Below, piece after piece: positions 19,001-28,109 of a stretch of 64,000 bases of DNA. The notes beneath the pieces were generated by a model that saw nothing but the letters and a program-made list of their open reading frames with translations, searched no databases and was not told the origin of the DNA. A program made the position numbers and the translations under genes. Every line of letters begins with the position of its first letter. The first letter of the stretch is position 1. Origin of the DNA: CAYXLI01 sp964464925 (GTDB taxonomy: Bacteria; Acidobacteriota; Terriglobia; Bryobacterales; Bryobacteraceae); contig CAYXLI010000024.1 of the NCBI GenBank assembly GCA_964464925.1, positions 1 to 64,000 of the forward strand. Reading direction: 5' to 3'.

Positions 19001-19379
19001 CGGCAACGCGCAAACGGCCGACCAGGTGAAGAATACCGTCACTCGCATCGGCGCAGTGGGGCCCGGAACCACTTGGTACGATACCAGCGCATTCGCACCG
19101 GTCACACAACAACGCTTCGGGACCACGGGCCGCAACATCCTGAGAAATCCAGGCGTCTGGAACACGGACCTCAGCATATTCCGCAACTTCCCGATCAAGG
19201 AACGCGCTTCCCTTTCGTTCCGCGCCGAATTCTATAACTTCCCGAACACGTCTCACTTCGGTGATCCCGGTACCGGATCGGCCTTCGCCAGTAGAGATGT
19301 GACTAGCAGTAACTTCCTCCGGGTCGTTTCAGCATTCGGCGAACGCCAGGTTCGCTTCGGAATCAGGCTCGGGTTTTAG
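16083..19379 (+). CDS. Oar-like TonB-dependent receptor with carboxypeptidase-regulatory domain
   Basis: 1098 aa from a GTG with an AAAGGGGGGG purine tract upstream. A signal peptide (FLFLFLLALTAATLPTANAQ) precedes a CarboxypepD_reg domain (GSVVGLVEDPSGAGVPNAAVTL), a plug domain (VSNLPLPGYRNYQSLINLVPGA) and an outer-membrane barrel ending in FGIRLGF. It is only broadly similar to the receptor at 3638-6955, so the two probably take different ligands. The next gene, a TPR protein, starts 5 bp downstream and is probably co-transcribed. Confidence 0.9.
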   Translation: MRLRVFLFLFLLALTAATLPTANAQVLYGSVVGLVEDPSGAGVPNAAVTLTNRGTSQTYEIKTDEAGRYSIGNVAPGEYDLKVAASGFRPFSQTNISVTPNTVARSDVKLEVGTMTEQITVQAEATLLQTDKSDTHTTINTKEVSNLPLPGYRNYQSLINLVPGATPARFQNSIIDTPNRSLQTNINGTNPNNNSTRIDGAASINLWLPHHAGYVVPEEMVDTVNITTSAADAEQGMAGGGSVTVVTKSGTNQLHGSAFEFHDDQHLKARNFFQAPGVDKPLSIYNNYGLTLGGPVVKNKLFFFGSWDATRQRQGAVGRYSVPTSDIRSGDFSGTSTIIYDPATGNPDGSGRTPFPGNKIPGNRISPIAQKIQSYYALPNLTGAQSNYFASGVPKFDRDYIDIKMNYNRSERHSLWGKYGHMSGLVTGTPIFGDAVGPAPGASPGTGDTHINNGSIGHTFTINPSMLLDGVFGYQRMEQSVLPPGFGTNFGPQLGIPGVNSAEPRESGFPNIDISGYESMGAPGWQPAFRTEESFTTSHNISWTKGGHELRFGFDGVLHRMNHWQPELGAGPRGDISFYGGVTALGPTGSSNNFNAYAAFLLGLPGEMQKSIQYILMTPREWQFGWYARDRWQVTRNLTVNLGLRYELYPLMTRAAGKGIERLDVDSNTVLLGGRGNVPQDTGVTVSHKLFAPRIGIAYRLGEKTVIRTGYGINYDPLPFSRPLRGFYPLTVNFDFAQANSYSPVRSLAEGIPPVFGPDLSTGRVTLPTVADMRSPYPGEIHRGYVQSWNFTVERRLPVNMVASVAYVGTETTHQLADLDINSGYPGSGNAGRPYAVKFGRTIATNMWDGYLSSHYHSLQTSLNKQFSHGLLVKGAYTWSKAINMTDEDGWASVTWNWAPAFSRNRAVAGYDRTHIFQVGWVYELPVGKGKTLVNHGPMSYIVGNWQVNGVMAAYTGTPVTITAPGGSLNIGGGNAQTADQVKNTVTRIGAVGPGTTWYDTSAFAPVTQQRFGTTGRNILRNPGVWNTDLSIFRNFPIKERASLSFRAEFYNFPNTSHFGDPGTGSAFASRDVTSSNFLRVVSAFGERQVRFGIRLGF

Positions 19380-19384
19380 CCTAG

Positions 19385-20866
19385 ATGTGCTTTGCAGTAC
19401 CGGAGCGGCTCGCTTTCCAGCGGGCCGCTCTTTTTCTTTTCACCCTGCTCCTCGCCGCCGGCCAATCCACTGACCTCATCGCGAAATCCAAACTCGGCGT
19501 CCAACTCATGTCGGCAGGGCGTTTCAGCGACGCCGTTCCTGTTTATGAAGAGCTTGTCCGCGCCCTGCCATCGAATCCCGGACTTCACCTGAACCTTGGC
19601 CTTGCACTTCACATGTCTGGCCGCGATCGCGAGGCCATACCTCAATTCGAGACCGTGCTCAAATCCGATCCAAACAGTATCCCGGCACTCACATCACTCG
19701 GTGCGGCCCGGCTCCAATTGAATGACCCGGCGAACGCCATCGCACCTCTCCAAAAGCTGGTCACTATTCAGCAGGACAATACCGAAGAGCGCGGAATGCT
19801 CGCAAATGCGCTGCTCGCTGTCGGCCGGATCCGTGAAGCCTCCATGCAATTCCGCAGGTTGACACAACTCGCTCCCGGCGATCCCAAGGCTTGGTACGGA
19901 CTCGGCACGGCTTATGAGCACGCATCCGAGTCCGCCTTCAAGGAGATCACCGAGGGCTCCGCCGAGTGGCTGGTGCTGGTCGGTGAATCCCGCGCGGCCC
20001 GCGGGCAATTCCGCAGCGCGTTCTATTTCTACCAACAGGCACTCCAGAAAAATCCCCGCATGCGAGGCGTCCATGCCGCTATCGCCGCTGTTTACAACTT
20101 CACCAAACATCCGGATTGGGCACAGACGGAGCTCGCCCGTGAGGCTTCCTTGCCGCGGCCTGATTGCACCCGCGAAAAGGCCCATTGCGATTTTGAATCA
20201 GGCCGCTACCTGGACTTGGCATCCGCGAAGTCTCCCTACTGGCGCAGCCGTGCGTACAATGCGCTCTCCGTACAGGCCTTTGCACATCTCGGCGAGTTGC
20301 CCGAGTCTGTGGAACTACACGCACTCAAAGCCGGAATAGCAGCCAGTCATAACCAACATGGCGAAGCTGCCAATGAATGGCGAGCCGCTCTTAGACTCAC
20401 TCCCGGAGACCCTCGCCTCGAACGCGAACTCGTCACCGCCGTCTACCTGGCGCATGATTACGGCGCAGCCCTTCCTCTCATTCAAGCCGCACTGAAGCGA
20501 GAGCCCCACTCCGCCGAGTTGAACTTCTTTGCCGGCGACTCTTATCTTCGCCTCGAGCAGCCGGAGAAAGCACTGGCCTATCTCGATGACGCTGTGCGCG
20601 CCGATCCGAAACTCCTGCCGGCCCAAGCCTCATACGGAATGGCTCTCGCCCGCATTGGACAGACGGCCGCGGCCATCCCTCATCTGGAAGCGGCACTTCC
20701 AACGGATGACGACGGCAGCCTCTATTACCAGCTCGCTCGTGCCCACCAGGGTGTGGGAGAAAGCGTGAAATCCCGTGCGGCACTGGCAAAATATCAGGAA
20801 ATCCGCAATCGGAACGAAGCGGAAAGGCAGGATCTCGAGGAGAAAGTGAAGATCACGGCTCCCTGA
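19385..20866 (+). CDS. Exported TPR repeat protein
   Basis: 493 aa. The N-terminus (AFQRAALFLFTLLLAAGQS) looks like a signal peptide. About ten TPR units follow (AVPVYEELVRALPSNPGLHLNLGLALHMSGRDREAI and further copies to the C-terminus). TPR genes often follow Oar-like receptors in Acidobacteriota, where they may serve as periplasmic binding or assembly partners; this is inference. The 3' end overlaps the convergent CRTAC1-like gene by 14 bp. Confidence 0.85.
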   Translation: MCFAVPERLAFQRAALFLFTLLLAAGQSTDLIAKSKLGVQLMSAGRFSDAVPVYEELVRALPSNPGLHLNLGLALHMSGRDREAIPQFETVLKSDPNSIPALTSLGAARLQLNDPANAIAPLQKLVTIQQDNTEERGMLANALLAVGRIREASMQFRRLTQLAPGDPKAWYGLGTAYEHASESAFKEITEGSAEWLVLVGESRAARGQFRSAFYFYQQALQKNPRMRGVHAAIAAVYNFTKHPDWAQTELAREASLPRPDCTREKAHCDFESGRYLDLASAKSPYWRSRAYNALSVQAFAHLGELPESVELHALKAGIAASHNQHGEAANEWRAALRLTPGDPRLERELVTAVYLAHDYGAALPLIQAALKREPHSAELNFFAGDSYLRLEQPEKALAYLDDAVRADPKLLPAQASYGMALARIGQTAAAIPHLEAALPTDDDGSLYYQLARAHQGVGESVKSRAALAKYQEIRNRNEAERQDLEEKVKITAP

Positions 20867-22475
20867 CGGTGAGCACCTGGTCCGCAGCCACATCTTTTAG
20901 GATTTGAACGCGTCCGCTGGGCCAGCGAATTTCCACCGGCGGAACCCGCGACTCGCGCCCGAGGCCGAAGTGCACTCCCGTGTGACTGGACGAGGCATAG
21001 CCAACGGCACTCGTCATCTGATCTGTCTGTTTCCCGATCTTTACAATCGTGCCAATCCCATCGCGATTGCTTTTGGTCCCCCGAAGCTTCACCGTCAACC
21101 AGTGGTTCCCGTCTGCACTCGTATTACGCCATAGCTCTGCCCGGTCACCAAGTGCCGTCACCACGATGTCAACCTTCCCATCGCCGTCCAAATCCGCAAA
21201 CGCCGCCCCGCGATGCGCTCTTACCGACGCGGCCAGATCACTACACTTTGCTTCCGTGAATTTCCCATCACCCATGTTCAGAAATACGGTGTTCGGCTGC
21301 TTGTATACCGCTGCCTCGACCTTTTCCACCAGGTCGTTGACGTGTGAATTGGCTGAGAACAGGTCCTTCAGCCCGTCGTTATTGAAGTCAATCAGCGCGT
21401 TCGCCCATCCCGCGTACCCGACACTTAGTCGCGCCACATTGCTCGCGTAGGTCGCATCGTGGAACGTTCCGCCACCGTCGTTATGAAAGAGCGGAAAGGT
21501 CTCGCCGGCCAGTGCAGTCACGGCAATGTCCGGGCGACCGTCATTGTCGTAATCGCGGAAGTCCGCTCCCATACTCGCAACCGGCTTGCCGTGGTCCAGC
21601 AGGGCAACGCCTGCAAGCAGCGCCGTTTCTTCGAACTTCCCGCCGCCTAGGTTGTGAAAAAGAAAATTAGGCAAGTTGTCGTTCGTGACGAACACATCGG
21701 GCCGTCCGTCGCCATCGTAATCCGCGAACGTGACGCTCATGCCTCTTCCCTTGTGCTGCGCCACGCCGGATTTCAGCGAGATATCTTCGAACGTTCCGTC
21801 TCCCCGGTTGCGATAGATCTGGTTCGGACGCGGATCGAAATACTTCGGGTGACAGTAAATGCGGAGCCCGCGCGAGGAATCTCCGCAGAACCGGTCATAC
21901 GAGGGCGACCAATTGCCGTAGTTCACCACAAACAGATCCAGCAATCCGTCGTTATCGAAATCGAACCATCCGGCCGCCACACTCCATTCATCGCTTTTGA
22001 TTCCAGCTTTCGCCGTAACGTCCTCGAATTTTCCGTTCCCAAGGTTCCGGTACAAGCTGTTGTGATGCACGCCGGCCACGAACAGATCGACATTTCCGTC
22101 ATTATCGAAGTCACCGGCCGCTACGCCCATCGCGTAACCCTCCCCGGCCAGCCCCGCTTCGGCCGTGACATCGCGGAACTTCCAACCTCCCTCGTTTCGA
22201 AAGAGGCGGTTCGAGAACTTCGGCGCGTCCTTCTTCATGGACGGAATTGACGCGCCGTTCGTAAAAAAGATGTCCGCGCGGCCGTCGTTGTCATAATCGA
22301 ATACCGCGACTCCACCTGCCATCGTCTCGATCATGTGCTTCTGCGGCGTAGGATTGTTCTCGAGCGTGAATCGCAGCCCTGCGGCATCCGCGACATTTTG
22401 AAAGCAGACGGCAGTGGCAGGACTCTCCGGCGCCGCCGATGCTGCAAGCAGCGGGAGGAGCCAAAGAACCCGCAT
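20853..22475 (-). CDS. Exported CRTAC1-like FG-GAP / ASPIC-UnbV protein
   Basis: 540 aa from the ATG at 22475, which opens a signal peptide (MRVLWLLPLLAASAAPES); the open frame upstream has no such character. Residues ~30-440 hold about seven FG-GAP/VCBS repeats with calcium-binding DxDxDGxxD loops (FDYDNDGRADIFF, GDFDNDGNVDLFV, DYDGDGRPDVFV, DLDGDGKVDIVV), expected to form a beta-propeller. The C-terminal ~75 residues are an ASPIC/UnbV domain (GTKSNRDGIGTIVKIG ... VHFGLG). It is convergent with the TPR gene and follows the giant gene of the sigma54 island in the same direction after 52 bp, but its exported, household-type architecture suggests it is not part of that island. Confidence 0.88.
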   Translation of the reverse strand: MRVLWLLPLLAASAAPESPATAVCFQNVADAAGLRFTLENNPTPQKHMIETMAGGVAVFDYDNDGRADIFFTNGASIPSMKKDAPKFSNRLFRNEGGWKFRDVTAEAGLAGEGYAMGVAAGDFDNDGNVDLFVAGVHHNSLYRNLGNGKFEDVTAKAGIKSDEWSVAAGWFDFDNDGLLDLFVVNYGNWSPSYDRFCGDSSRGLRIYCHPKYFDPRPNQIYRNRGDGTFEDISLKSGVAQHKGRGMSVTFADYDGDGRPDVFVTNDNLPNFLFHNLGGGKFEETALLAGVALLDHGKPVASMGADFRDYDNDGRPDIAVTALAGETFPLFHNDGGGTFHDATYASNVARLSVGYAGWANALIDFNNDGLKDLFSANSHVNDLVEKVEAAVYKQPNTVFLNMGDGKFTEAKCSDLAASVRAHRGAAFADLDGDGKVDIVVTALGDRAELWRNTSADGNHWLTVKLRGTKSNRDGIGTIVKIGKQTDQMTSAVGYASSSHTGVHFGLGRESRVPPVEIRWPSGRVQILKDVAADQVLTVREP

Positions 22476-22527
22476 CAGGACTGGCGGCCGGAACACACGA
22501 CCATCGTACTTCTTCGGTATTCGGAAC

Positions 22528-25500
22528 CTACTGCACCGCCGCGGTCGATAGCAGGTGCGGCGTGTACATAAGCGGGATACGATCGTGCTCCATTGTCGAG
22601 TGGATATAAACAATCGGGAACTTCTGCAACAAATCGTGGATATCCGCCATCGAAGCGTCTTCCATGATTTCGACAATGTCCGGATCGGTTGGCATTTTGG
22701 AGCCTGATGCTGGACCCAGTTTCCCGCCAGTGAAGCGAACCGCTTTCAGCCCCGGCTGCTTCGAGCCATCGGGCCCCTTCCATGCCGATTGCAGTGTATG
22801 CAGAATGCCCACCGCGTGGCCCGTGGTGTCGTGGTCACCCGTGGTCACGATCACCATCCGGCTTGAACCGGCGCTGTTGCCGAGCCGGTCCTGTGGTGAT
22901 GTGCCGCCCGCAGCGGGATCCACCCAAGCCTTCCAGTGCCGGCAGAACTTCACGTAAAGGTCGTCACCCCAGCCGTAGGTACAGTCGTACAGCCACAGAT
23001 CGGTCGGCGTGGAAAGTGCGAGCGCTGACGTCGCGGCAAACCCCAGCGGAAGGCCGCCGCCCGAATGGGCCGCCAGGAAGAAGCGCGCAATCGGAGGCGT
23101 CGAACTGCCCGAAACATACTGCAATGCCGCAAGGTGCGCGTAGCAATCATCGATCAGCTTCGAGACCGTGCCCGAATCCGTCTCAAACCGCCCAGCCTTC
23201 GATCGGGACCAGAACTTGTCTTTGCCCTTCGGAGGCATGCCGACTTCCGGAACCAGCACAAACGGCCGCTGGCTGGATGCCTGGGACGCCTTGCCCAATT
23301 CATATTTCGGGCCAGGAGCAAACGGGCCGCCCGCAACATACTGGTGAAGATTCGGATGCGGTACATTCAGCCAATCCGGCGAACGTCCGCCGGGATTGGC
23401 CTTGTCCACCGTCACGGCGGCATCGTTTCCGTGTAGATACATCAGGACCGAAAAAGCCTCTGGGCGGCCGTCGGGCACGTATGTCCAAACCGCCTTGTGG
23501 TCGCAGTCCGGTTGGTCCGCGAGCGGCGCCTCTGCGCTGAACACGAGCGCAGTGTTGGAATCTACAGCGACGTCCGCCGGACAGGACGAATCTTCGAGCG
23601 CGAGCCCAAGGCTTTGCGAGGTACCCTCCGCTGCGGACTTGGCCGCACGTTTTGCACGGCCAATGTTTCCTGCCATGACGCCATTGCCGTCGTCAAAGTG
23701 CATCACATCGCCGCTCTCGCCGCCGAAGTCGATCGCACCCCACCGCAAGCCCTGCGCCGAGAGCGCTACTACGATTTCCCGGCGAATGCTCAGGAATCCG
23801 AACTCCGGCCCTCGCGCCGTCGGGTCTCCCGCAAACGGCCGGTCAGCCGCTTTTCCGTCATCGCGTTTTACCGTTTTGGCGGAAGGGTAAGTCTTGCCGG
23901 CAATCGCGGGTCCCGAGCGGCCGGAGAGCGTGACGTAGTCGCTCATCATGAGAGCCTGCATCTCCTCCGCGCCCGGCGTATTGGATGAACCGGTGATAGG
24001 TGTCCAATCCGTATTACTGGGTTTTCCGGCGATCACGCTCTTCAGGACATCCAGATCCTGCATGGCCGTAAAGTAATCCACCATCGCATCGCTCTCTTCT
24101 CGCAGCTTGTCGTAAAGATCGCCCGTCCTTGCCGCGCCGGGCGAACCTTGGGTGATGTCTTTAGGAATCACTGACGGCCGGCTGCACTGGAATTGCGCAA
24201 TCCGCTCGTAGACAGGGGCCAACTCGCTGTCGAGTTTCCCCTCCCCGCGCTCGTGCATGATGTATGGGCTGGAAGCGTAATTAATATCGATGGCAAGTCC
24301 CCAGCCATGCCAACCTTCGGCGGCCCGAAACCCTCCGATCGAGCTAACTCCCCAATCAATATCTGCCGGGTCACCGCCGATCGCCGCGGTCGCGGCAACT
24401 TCCGCGTCTTGAAGTTTCTTCAGAAAGGCGGGATGCACACCCGAAGCGCTCTTGCCGAATACTGTCCCATTGATCAGGGTCGCGCGATAGCCGCTATAGC
24501 TTCCGTACGACGTGCCCTGCTGCTGATCATACTGCTGGATCACGTCATCGGTGGATGGTGCGCCTAGAGAGACTGTCTGGGGCCTCCCCCAGCCAAGTGA
24601 CTGAGTAACCGTTGCCGCTGCTCCGGCCATGGTGGTGCCGAGTGCGGTCGCGTCCCCAGGTGTGACTACTCCATCAGCAGTAGAGGAGTCCCGGTCCTGC
24701 TGCCACGCAAGATATGCCAGTTTTGTACACGAGTCGAACGTTCCGCTCGCTTTTCCTCTCAGCTTCTTCTGGCGGATCAGTTCTTCCTGCAAGGCCACCA
24801 CTTCATTTCCGCTGGAGCCGAAACGCAACCGCGCCAATGTTTCAGGGTTGGCGAGCGACCCAACAAGCCGCGCCTCACGGCCTGTGAGCATGACATACAC
24901 GAACTGTCTCCCGTTTTCTTCGCTGGGGGACGAGGGACTCAACCCCGCTGCAACGCGGAACTCTCCCCATAAGCCCGTATGCGACCCCGCGCTCGTGTTT
25001 CCCGGCAATGTCTGGCAACCGGCAGAGGAAAAGAATGGGCCGGATTTCCTCTGATCGTAACGCGCAGGATGAATATTGTCTCCGAAGCTCCCCGCATCCC
25101 ACGTGTCTCCGATTTCGTACTCCAGATTATCCAGGGTTCGAAGAACGACGGCACTCGCGCCCTGCAGGAAAGCGCCGCGCACCTCCGATTTCGTCCCCTT
25201 GCGATGCGTGCCGACCGTATAAAGGTAACGCCCGGTTGGAAGCATATTGGCATGCTTGCCTCCCTGCCGGAAGCCTTCCATCAAATGCCAGTTCGGCACC
25301 GTCGATGCGCGGAACAGATTGAATTCGCCAGTGGAGCGCTTCCACACGCCTAGTACACAGCGGAAATCATTGTGATCCGGAATTGCTTCCACCAGTTGCG
25401 CGGAAGTCACGAATCCGGTCTTCTCGGACTCCACGATCTCGCATGCACGCAGACCGAACAGCACCTCGTCTTGGAATCCACTCACGTCGAACCGGTTGCA

Positions 25501-28092
25501 CTCGCACAGCTTCTCAAGCAGTTGGGGCGTGAAGGCAAACGCGTCCGGCGAAATCGGCACACCAATATGCCGGAAATCGATGGAGGATGCATCCGGCGCC
25601 CACTGCACATCCGCCTCGCCGAGTTTGCGGCGGCCCAATGTGTACGCCACGCGGGCAGTGAGCGGCACCGAATAGAGGGCCATTGCCGCCGCACCCGCCT
25701 GGGGATCCGCATTCGGCTCCTCGCCATCCGCGATCTCTTCTTCCGTAAGCTGCAGGCGAATGTCCGCATCTTCCAGGCTTTGGCTTTCCGCGGCTCGCTT
25801 GCCGATATACAGCACCCGCCAGTCGCCATAGTTGCCAAGGCTCATGTTTCCGAACTCGGAAGCGAAGACGTCGTACTTCCTCGAATACGCATACCCTTCA
25901 TTCGCAGGGTTGAAGTCGATCGGATCGCTATCGAATGACACGCGCGTGTCCCACGGGTTCAGGATCTTCATCGATGTCCCCGAGGGCGTTAGATCGCCGG
26001 AGATTCCGTGCACCACGATCGCGTGCGATGGAGCGCCGATGGTAGTCACCCACAGAGGGCCGTACGTCTTCAGCCAGTCATGCCATTGCTGCGGCGCCGG
26101 CACGAAGGAGTAGTTGGAAGGAAGCTTGATAGCGCGAATTCCGAAATGGTCTTTCACCTCCTCGAGCAAGTCCCATCCATACGATGTGCGCAGCGAACGA
26201 TCCACTTCATTCGCCAGCGCCTCGGGCCCGATACTCTTTCCTTTGAAGTAGCTGACCAGCATGGCCATGGACGCCGCCCAGCAAGCCAGCTTATTCGGTT
26301 GAGGGATCAACTCGACGTCATACACCAGATTGACCGGCGCACCGGACTCATCCTCCAGCACGCGCGCCGCCAAGGCCTGTGTCGTTGCGGAGAGCGTGGC
26401 GTATGCCGCGGTCGCTTCTGTGAACGCACTACTGAACTTAGTAGCGTACGTGGTTACCTGTCCCGATCCGTTGTAGGTCCTTGCGAAGTCTTCCCAACTG
26501 TGGTTGCGGATATGTTCGGCGAGTTTCGCGTTCGGCAATACGAAACGGCAAAAATCGAAGAACCCTAATACCTGCGCATACTCATCGGCCTGCAGAGCGT
26601 CGTACATCTGTGTCGGCGTATCGTAGCCGAGGATCTGGTAATTGGCCCCTAGGATCTGCGGCCCGCCGATGCTGATGCACTTGACCGCGCTGTCTTCATC
26701 CGCGAGCGTAACCGCCAGTTCGAAGGCCGCGTACTCGCGATTTTGGTCGTTGTTGTGTACCGCCTCGAACGGATCCGTTCCGTTAACGCGGAATTTGTGG
26801 CACTTGTACCGCTTGTCGCACTTATCGCCCGTTTGCGGAGGACGAGTGCCGAACTGAAAATGATCGTCGAATGTGTCGGTATTAGACCTGCCCCACACAT
26901 CGAAGAACACATGATTCTCGAAGCGAATCACGGCTCGTCCCGGAACGTGCACCACCCCGCCGCTCTCCACGTGCCAAACCGCAAGCACGGCCTCCACGTC
27001 AATGCTAAGGTCCTTGGCGACTGCTTCGATTAACCCTCCCAGCCGGTTGTAGGTGGCGGAGACCTCCCTGCGGGTCGCCGGCCACGACTTCTGAATCGTG
27101 ATTGCCGTCGCCGGCGTCAGCGTAAGGCCGGCGAATGCCGGGTCATCTTTGTAAAAGACAGCCAGGTTACCCGCCTTCGTCCATCCATAATCCGTGCCGT
27201 CGAGGCCCTTCACCTCGCAGTAGTCTCCGTCATCGGAGAGCACTTCCACCTTCGTCCATTGCGGTATGTGTTTCTTTGTCGCCTTGAAGTCCGGCGGCCC
27301 CTTACGAATGACAGCGTCGGGATCGACCACGGACATGATTCTGCTCGCTAGCGGCCCGGCATAGAGCCGCTCCAGTTCGCCGACGCTCGGCGTGTAGCCG
27401 GATGTGGTCTGCCCAAAGCGCGGCTCAAGCAGACTGATGCCGGCGCCCCGTGACACGGTGGAGGTGCCTCCCGCGTGCGCGGCCATACTGAGGACGGCCG
27501 CCAAGCCGCGCGCCTCTACGCGTACATTCGTGCGCACTGCGGCCGCCAGCGCATCCGCGAGTTTGCCACAATACGCCTGGTCAGCCAGCCGGTCCGCCTC
27601 TTCATGATTTGACAGAAAGCACAGCTCAGCCAGGCACACCGCTGTATCTGTCGCATGCCGGGATGACAGCAGCACTCCGAAGTTCGCTTCTCTCACGCCG
27701 CGGTCGCGAATAGAAGATGCCGAAACGATCTGATCGAGAACGGAACGTGCGAACCGACGGCTCGCCGTGCTCGCGTCCCGGGCCACCCATGTTTCCGCAC
27801 CATCTACGGCAGGATCTTTATCGCCGTTGAAGTGAATGGAGAGAAACAGATCGGCGTTGTTGTCCTTGGCGACCGCTGCGCGGGCGGCGAGAGATACATT
27901 CGTGTCACTATCCCGCGTGAGGATCACGTCCAGGTCTCCGGCGAGGCGATCGCGCAAGAGGCGCGCCACTGCCAGCGTGAGATTCTTCTCCAGCAGCCCG
28001 TTGTAGCCCGATGCATTGTTCGGCGAGGAGCCGCCTATCTTCGCGGTTCCGCCGTGTCCCGGATCAATCACCAACTTCGCTCGGTTTGCCAT
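22528..28092 (-). CDS. Giant multi-enzyme cell-wall hydrolase/peptidase, 1854 aa
   Basis: The start is well set (AAGGAGGA 5 nt before ATG). Modules in order: Amidase_3 (1-195; zinc/catalytic H13, E35, H87, E156); SH3-like (260-312); N-acetylmuramidase of the DUF3380 endolysin type (345-560; Glu376 in WHVESGG); papain-like C70-type protease (585-762; C604, H690, N712); YkuD-like L,D-transpeptidase-related region (about 900-1050; H1008 and C1026 in SSAGC); peptidoglycan-binding repeat (1085-1150); M15-like DD-peptidase (1205-1470; HGWGLAID 1262-1269, MHFD 1464-1467, with a large insert); and an alpha/beta-hydrolase-like domain (1530-1854; S1677 in HSGGG). No signal peptide is visible. It is the last gene of the 13-gene operon. 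The first, third and fourth assignments are strong; the YkuD, M15 and hydrolase calls rest on motifs. Confidence 0.88.
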   Translation of the reverse strand: MANRAKLVIDPGHGGTAKIGGSSPNNASGYNGLLEKNLTLAVARLLRDRLAGDLDVILTRDSDTNVSLAARAAVAKDNNADLFLSIHFNGDKDPAVDGAETWVARDASTASRRFARSVLDQIVSASSIRDRGVREANFGVLLSSRHATDTAVCLAELCFLSNHEEADRLADQAYCGKLADALAAAVRTNVRVEARGLAAVLSMAAHAGGTSTVSRGAGISLLEPRFGQTTSGYTPSVGELERLYAGPLASRIMSVVDPDAVIRKGPPDFKATKKHIPQWTKVEVLSDDGDYCEVKGLDGTDYGWTKAGNLAVFYKDDPAFAGLTLTPATAITIQKSWPATRREVSATYNRLGGLIEAVAKDLSIDVEAVLAVWHVESGGVVHVPGRAVIRFENHVFFDVWGRSNTDTFDDHFQFGTRPPQTGDKCDKRYKCHKFRVNGTDPFEAVHNNDQNREYAAFELAVTLADEDSAVKCISIGGPQILGANYQILGYDTPTQMYDALQADEYAQVLGFFDFCRFVLPNAKLAEHIRNHSWEDFARTYNGSGQVTTYATKFSSAFTEATAAYATLSATTQALAARVLEDESGAPVNLVYDVELIPQPNKLACWAASMAMLVSYFKGKSIGPEALANEVDRSLRTSYGWDLLEEVKDHFGIRAIKLPSNYSFVPAPQQWHDWLKTYGPLWVTTIGAPSHAIVVHGISGDLTPSGTSMKILNPWDTRVSFDSDPIDFNPANEGYAYSRKYDVFASEFGNMSLGNYGDWRVLYIGKRAAESQSLEDADIRLQLTEEEIADGEEPNADPQAGAAAMALYSVPLTARVAYTLGRRKLGEADVQWAPDASSIDFRHIGVPISPDAFAFTPQLLEKLCECNRFDVSGFQDEVLFGLRACEIVESEKTGFVTSAQLVEAIPDHNDFRCVLGVWKRSTGEFNLFRASTVPNWHLMEGFRQGGKHANMLPTGRYLYTVGTHRKGTKSEVRGAFLQGASAVVLRTLDNLEYEIGDTWDAGSFGDNIHPARYDQRKSGPFFSSAGCQTLPGNTSAGSHTGLWGEFRVAAGLSPSSPSEENGRQFVYVMLTGREARLVGSLANPETLARLRFGSSGNEVVALQEELIRQKKLRGKASGTFDSCTKLAYLAWQQDRDSSTADGVVTPGDATALGTTMAGAAATVTQSLGWGRPQTVSLGAPSTDDVIQQYDQQQGTSYGSYSGYRATLINGTVFGKSASGVHPAFLKKLQDAEVAATAAIGGDPADIDWGVSSIGGFRAAEGWHGWGLAIDINYASSPYIMHERGEGKLDSELAPVYERIAQFQCSRPSVIPKDITQGSPGAARTGDLYDKLREESDAMVDYFTAMQDLDVLKSVIAGKPSNTDWTPITGSSNTPGAEEMQALMMSDYVTLSGRSGPAIAGKTYPSAKTVKRDDGKAADRPFAGDPTARGPEFGFLSIRREIVVALSAQGLRWGAIDFGGESGDVMHFDDGNGVMAGNIGRAKRAAKSAAEGTSQSLGLALEDSSCPADVAVDSNTALVFSAEAPLADQPDCDHKAVWTYVPDGRPEAFSVLMYLHGNDAAVTVDKANPGGRSPDWLNVPHPNLHQYVAGGPFAPGPKYELGKASQASSQRPFVLVPEVGMPPKGKDKFWSRSKAGRFETDSGTVSKLIDDCYAHLAALQYVSGSSTPPIARFFLAAHSGGGLPLGFAATSALALSTPTDLWLYDCTYGWGDDLYVKFCRHWKAWVDPAAGGTSPQDRLGNSAGSSRMVIVTTGDHDTTGHAVGILHTLQSAWKGPDGSKQPGLKAVRFTGGKLGPASGSKMPTDPDIVEIMEDASMADIHDLLQKFPIVYIHSTMEHDRIPLMYTPHLLSTAAVQ

Positions 28093-28109
28093 GACGTTCC
28101 TCCTTCTGT

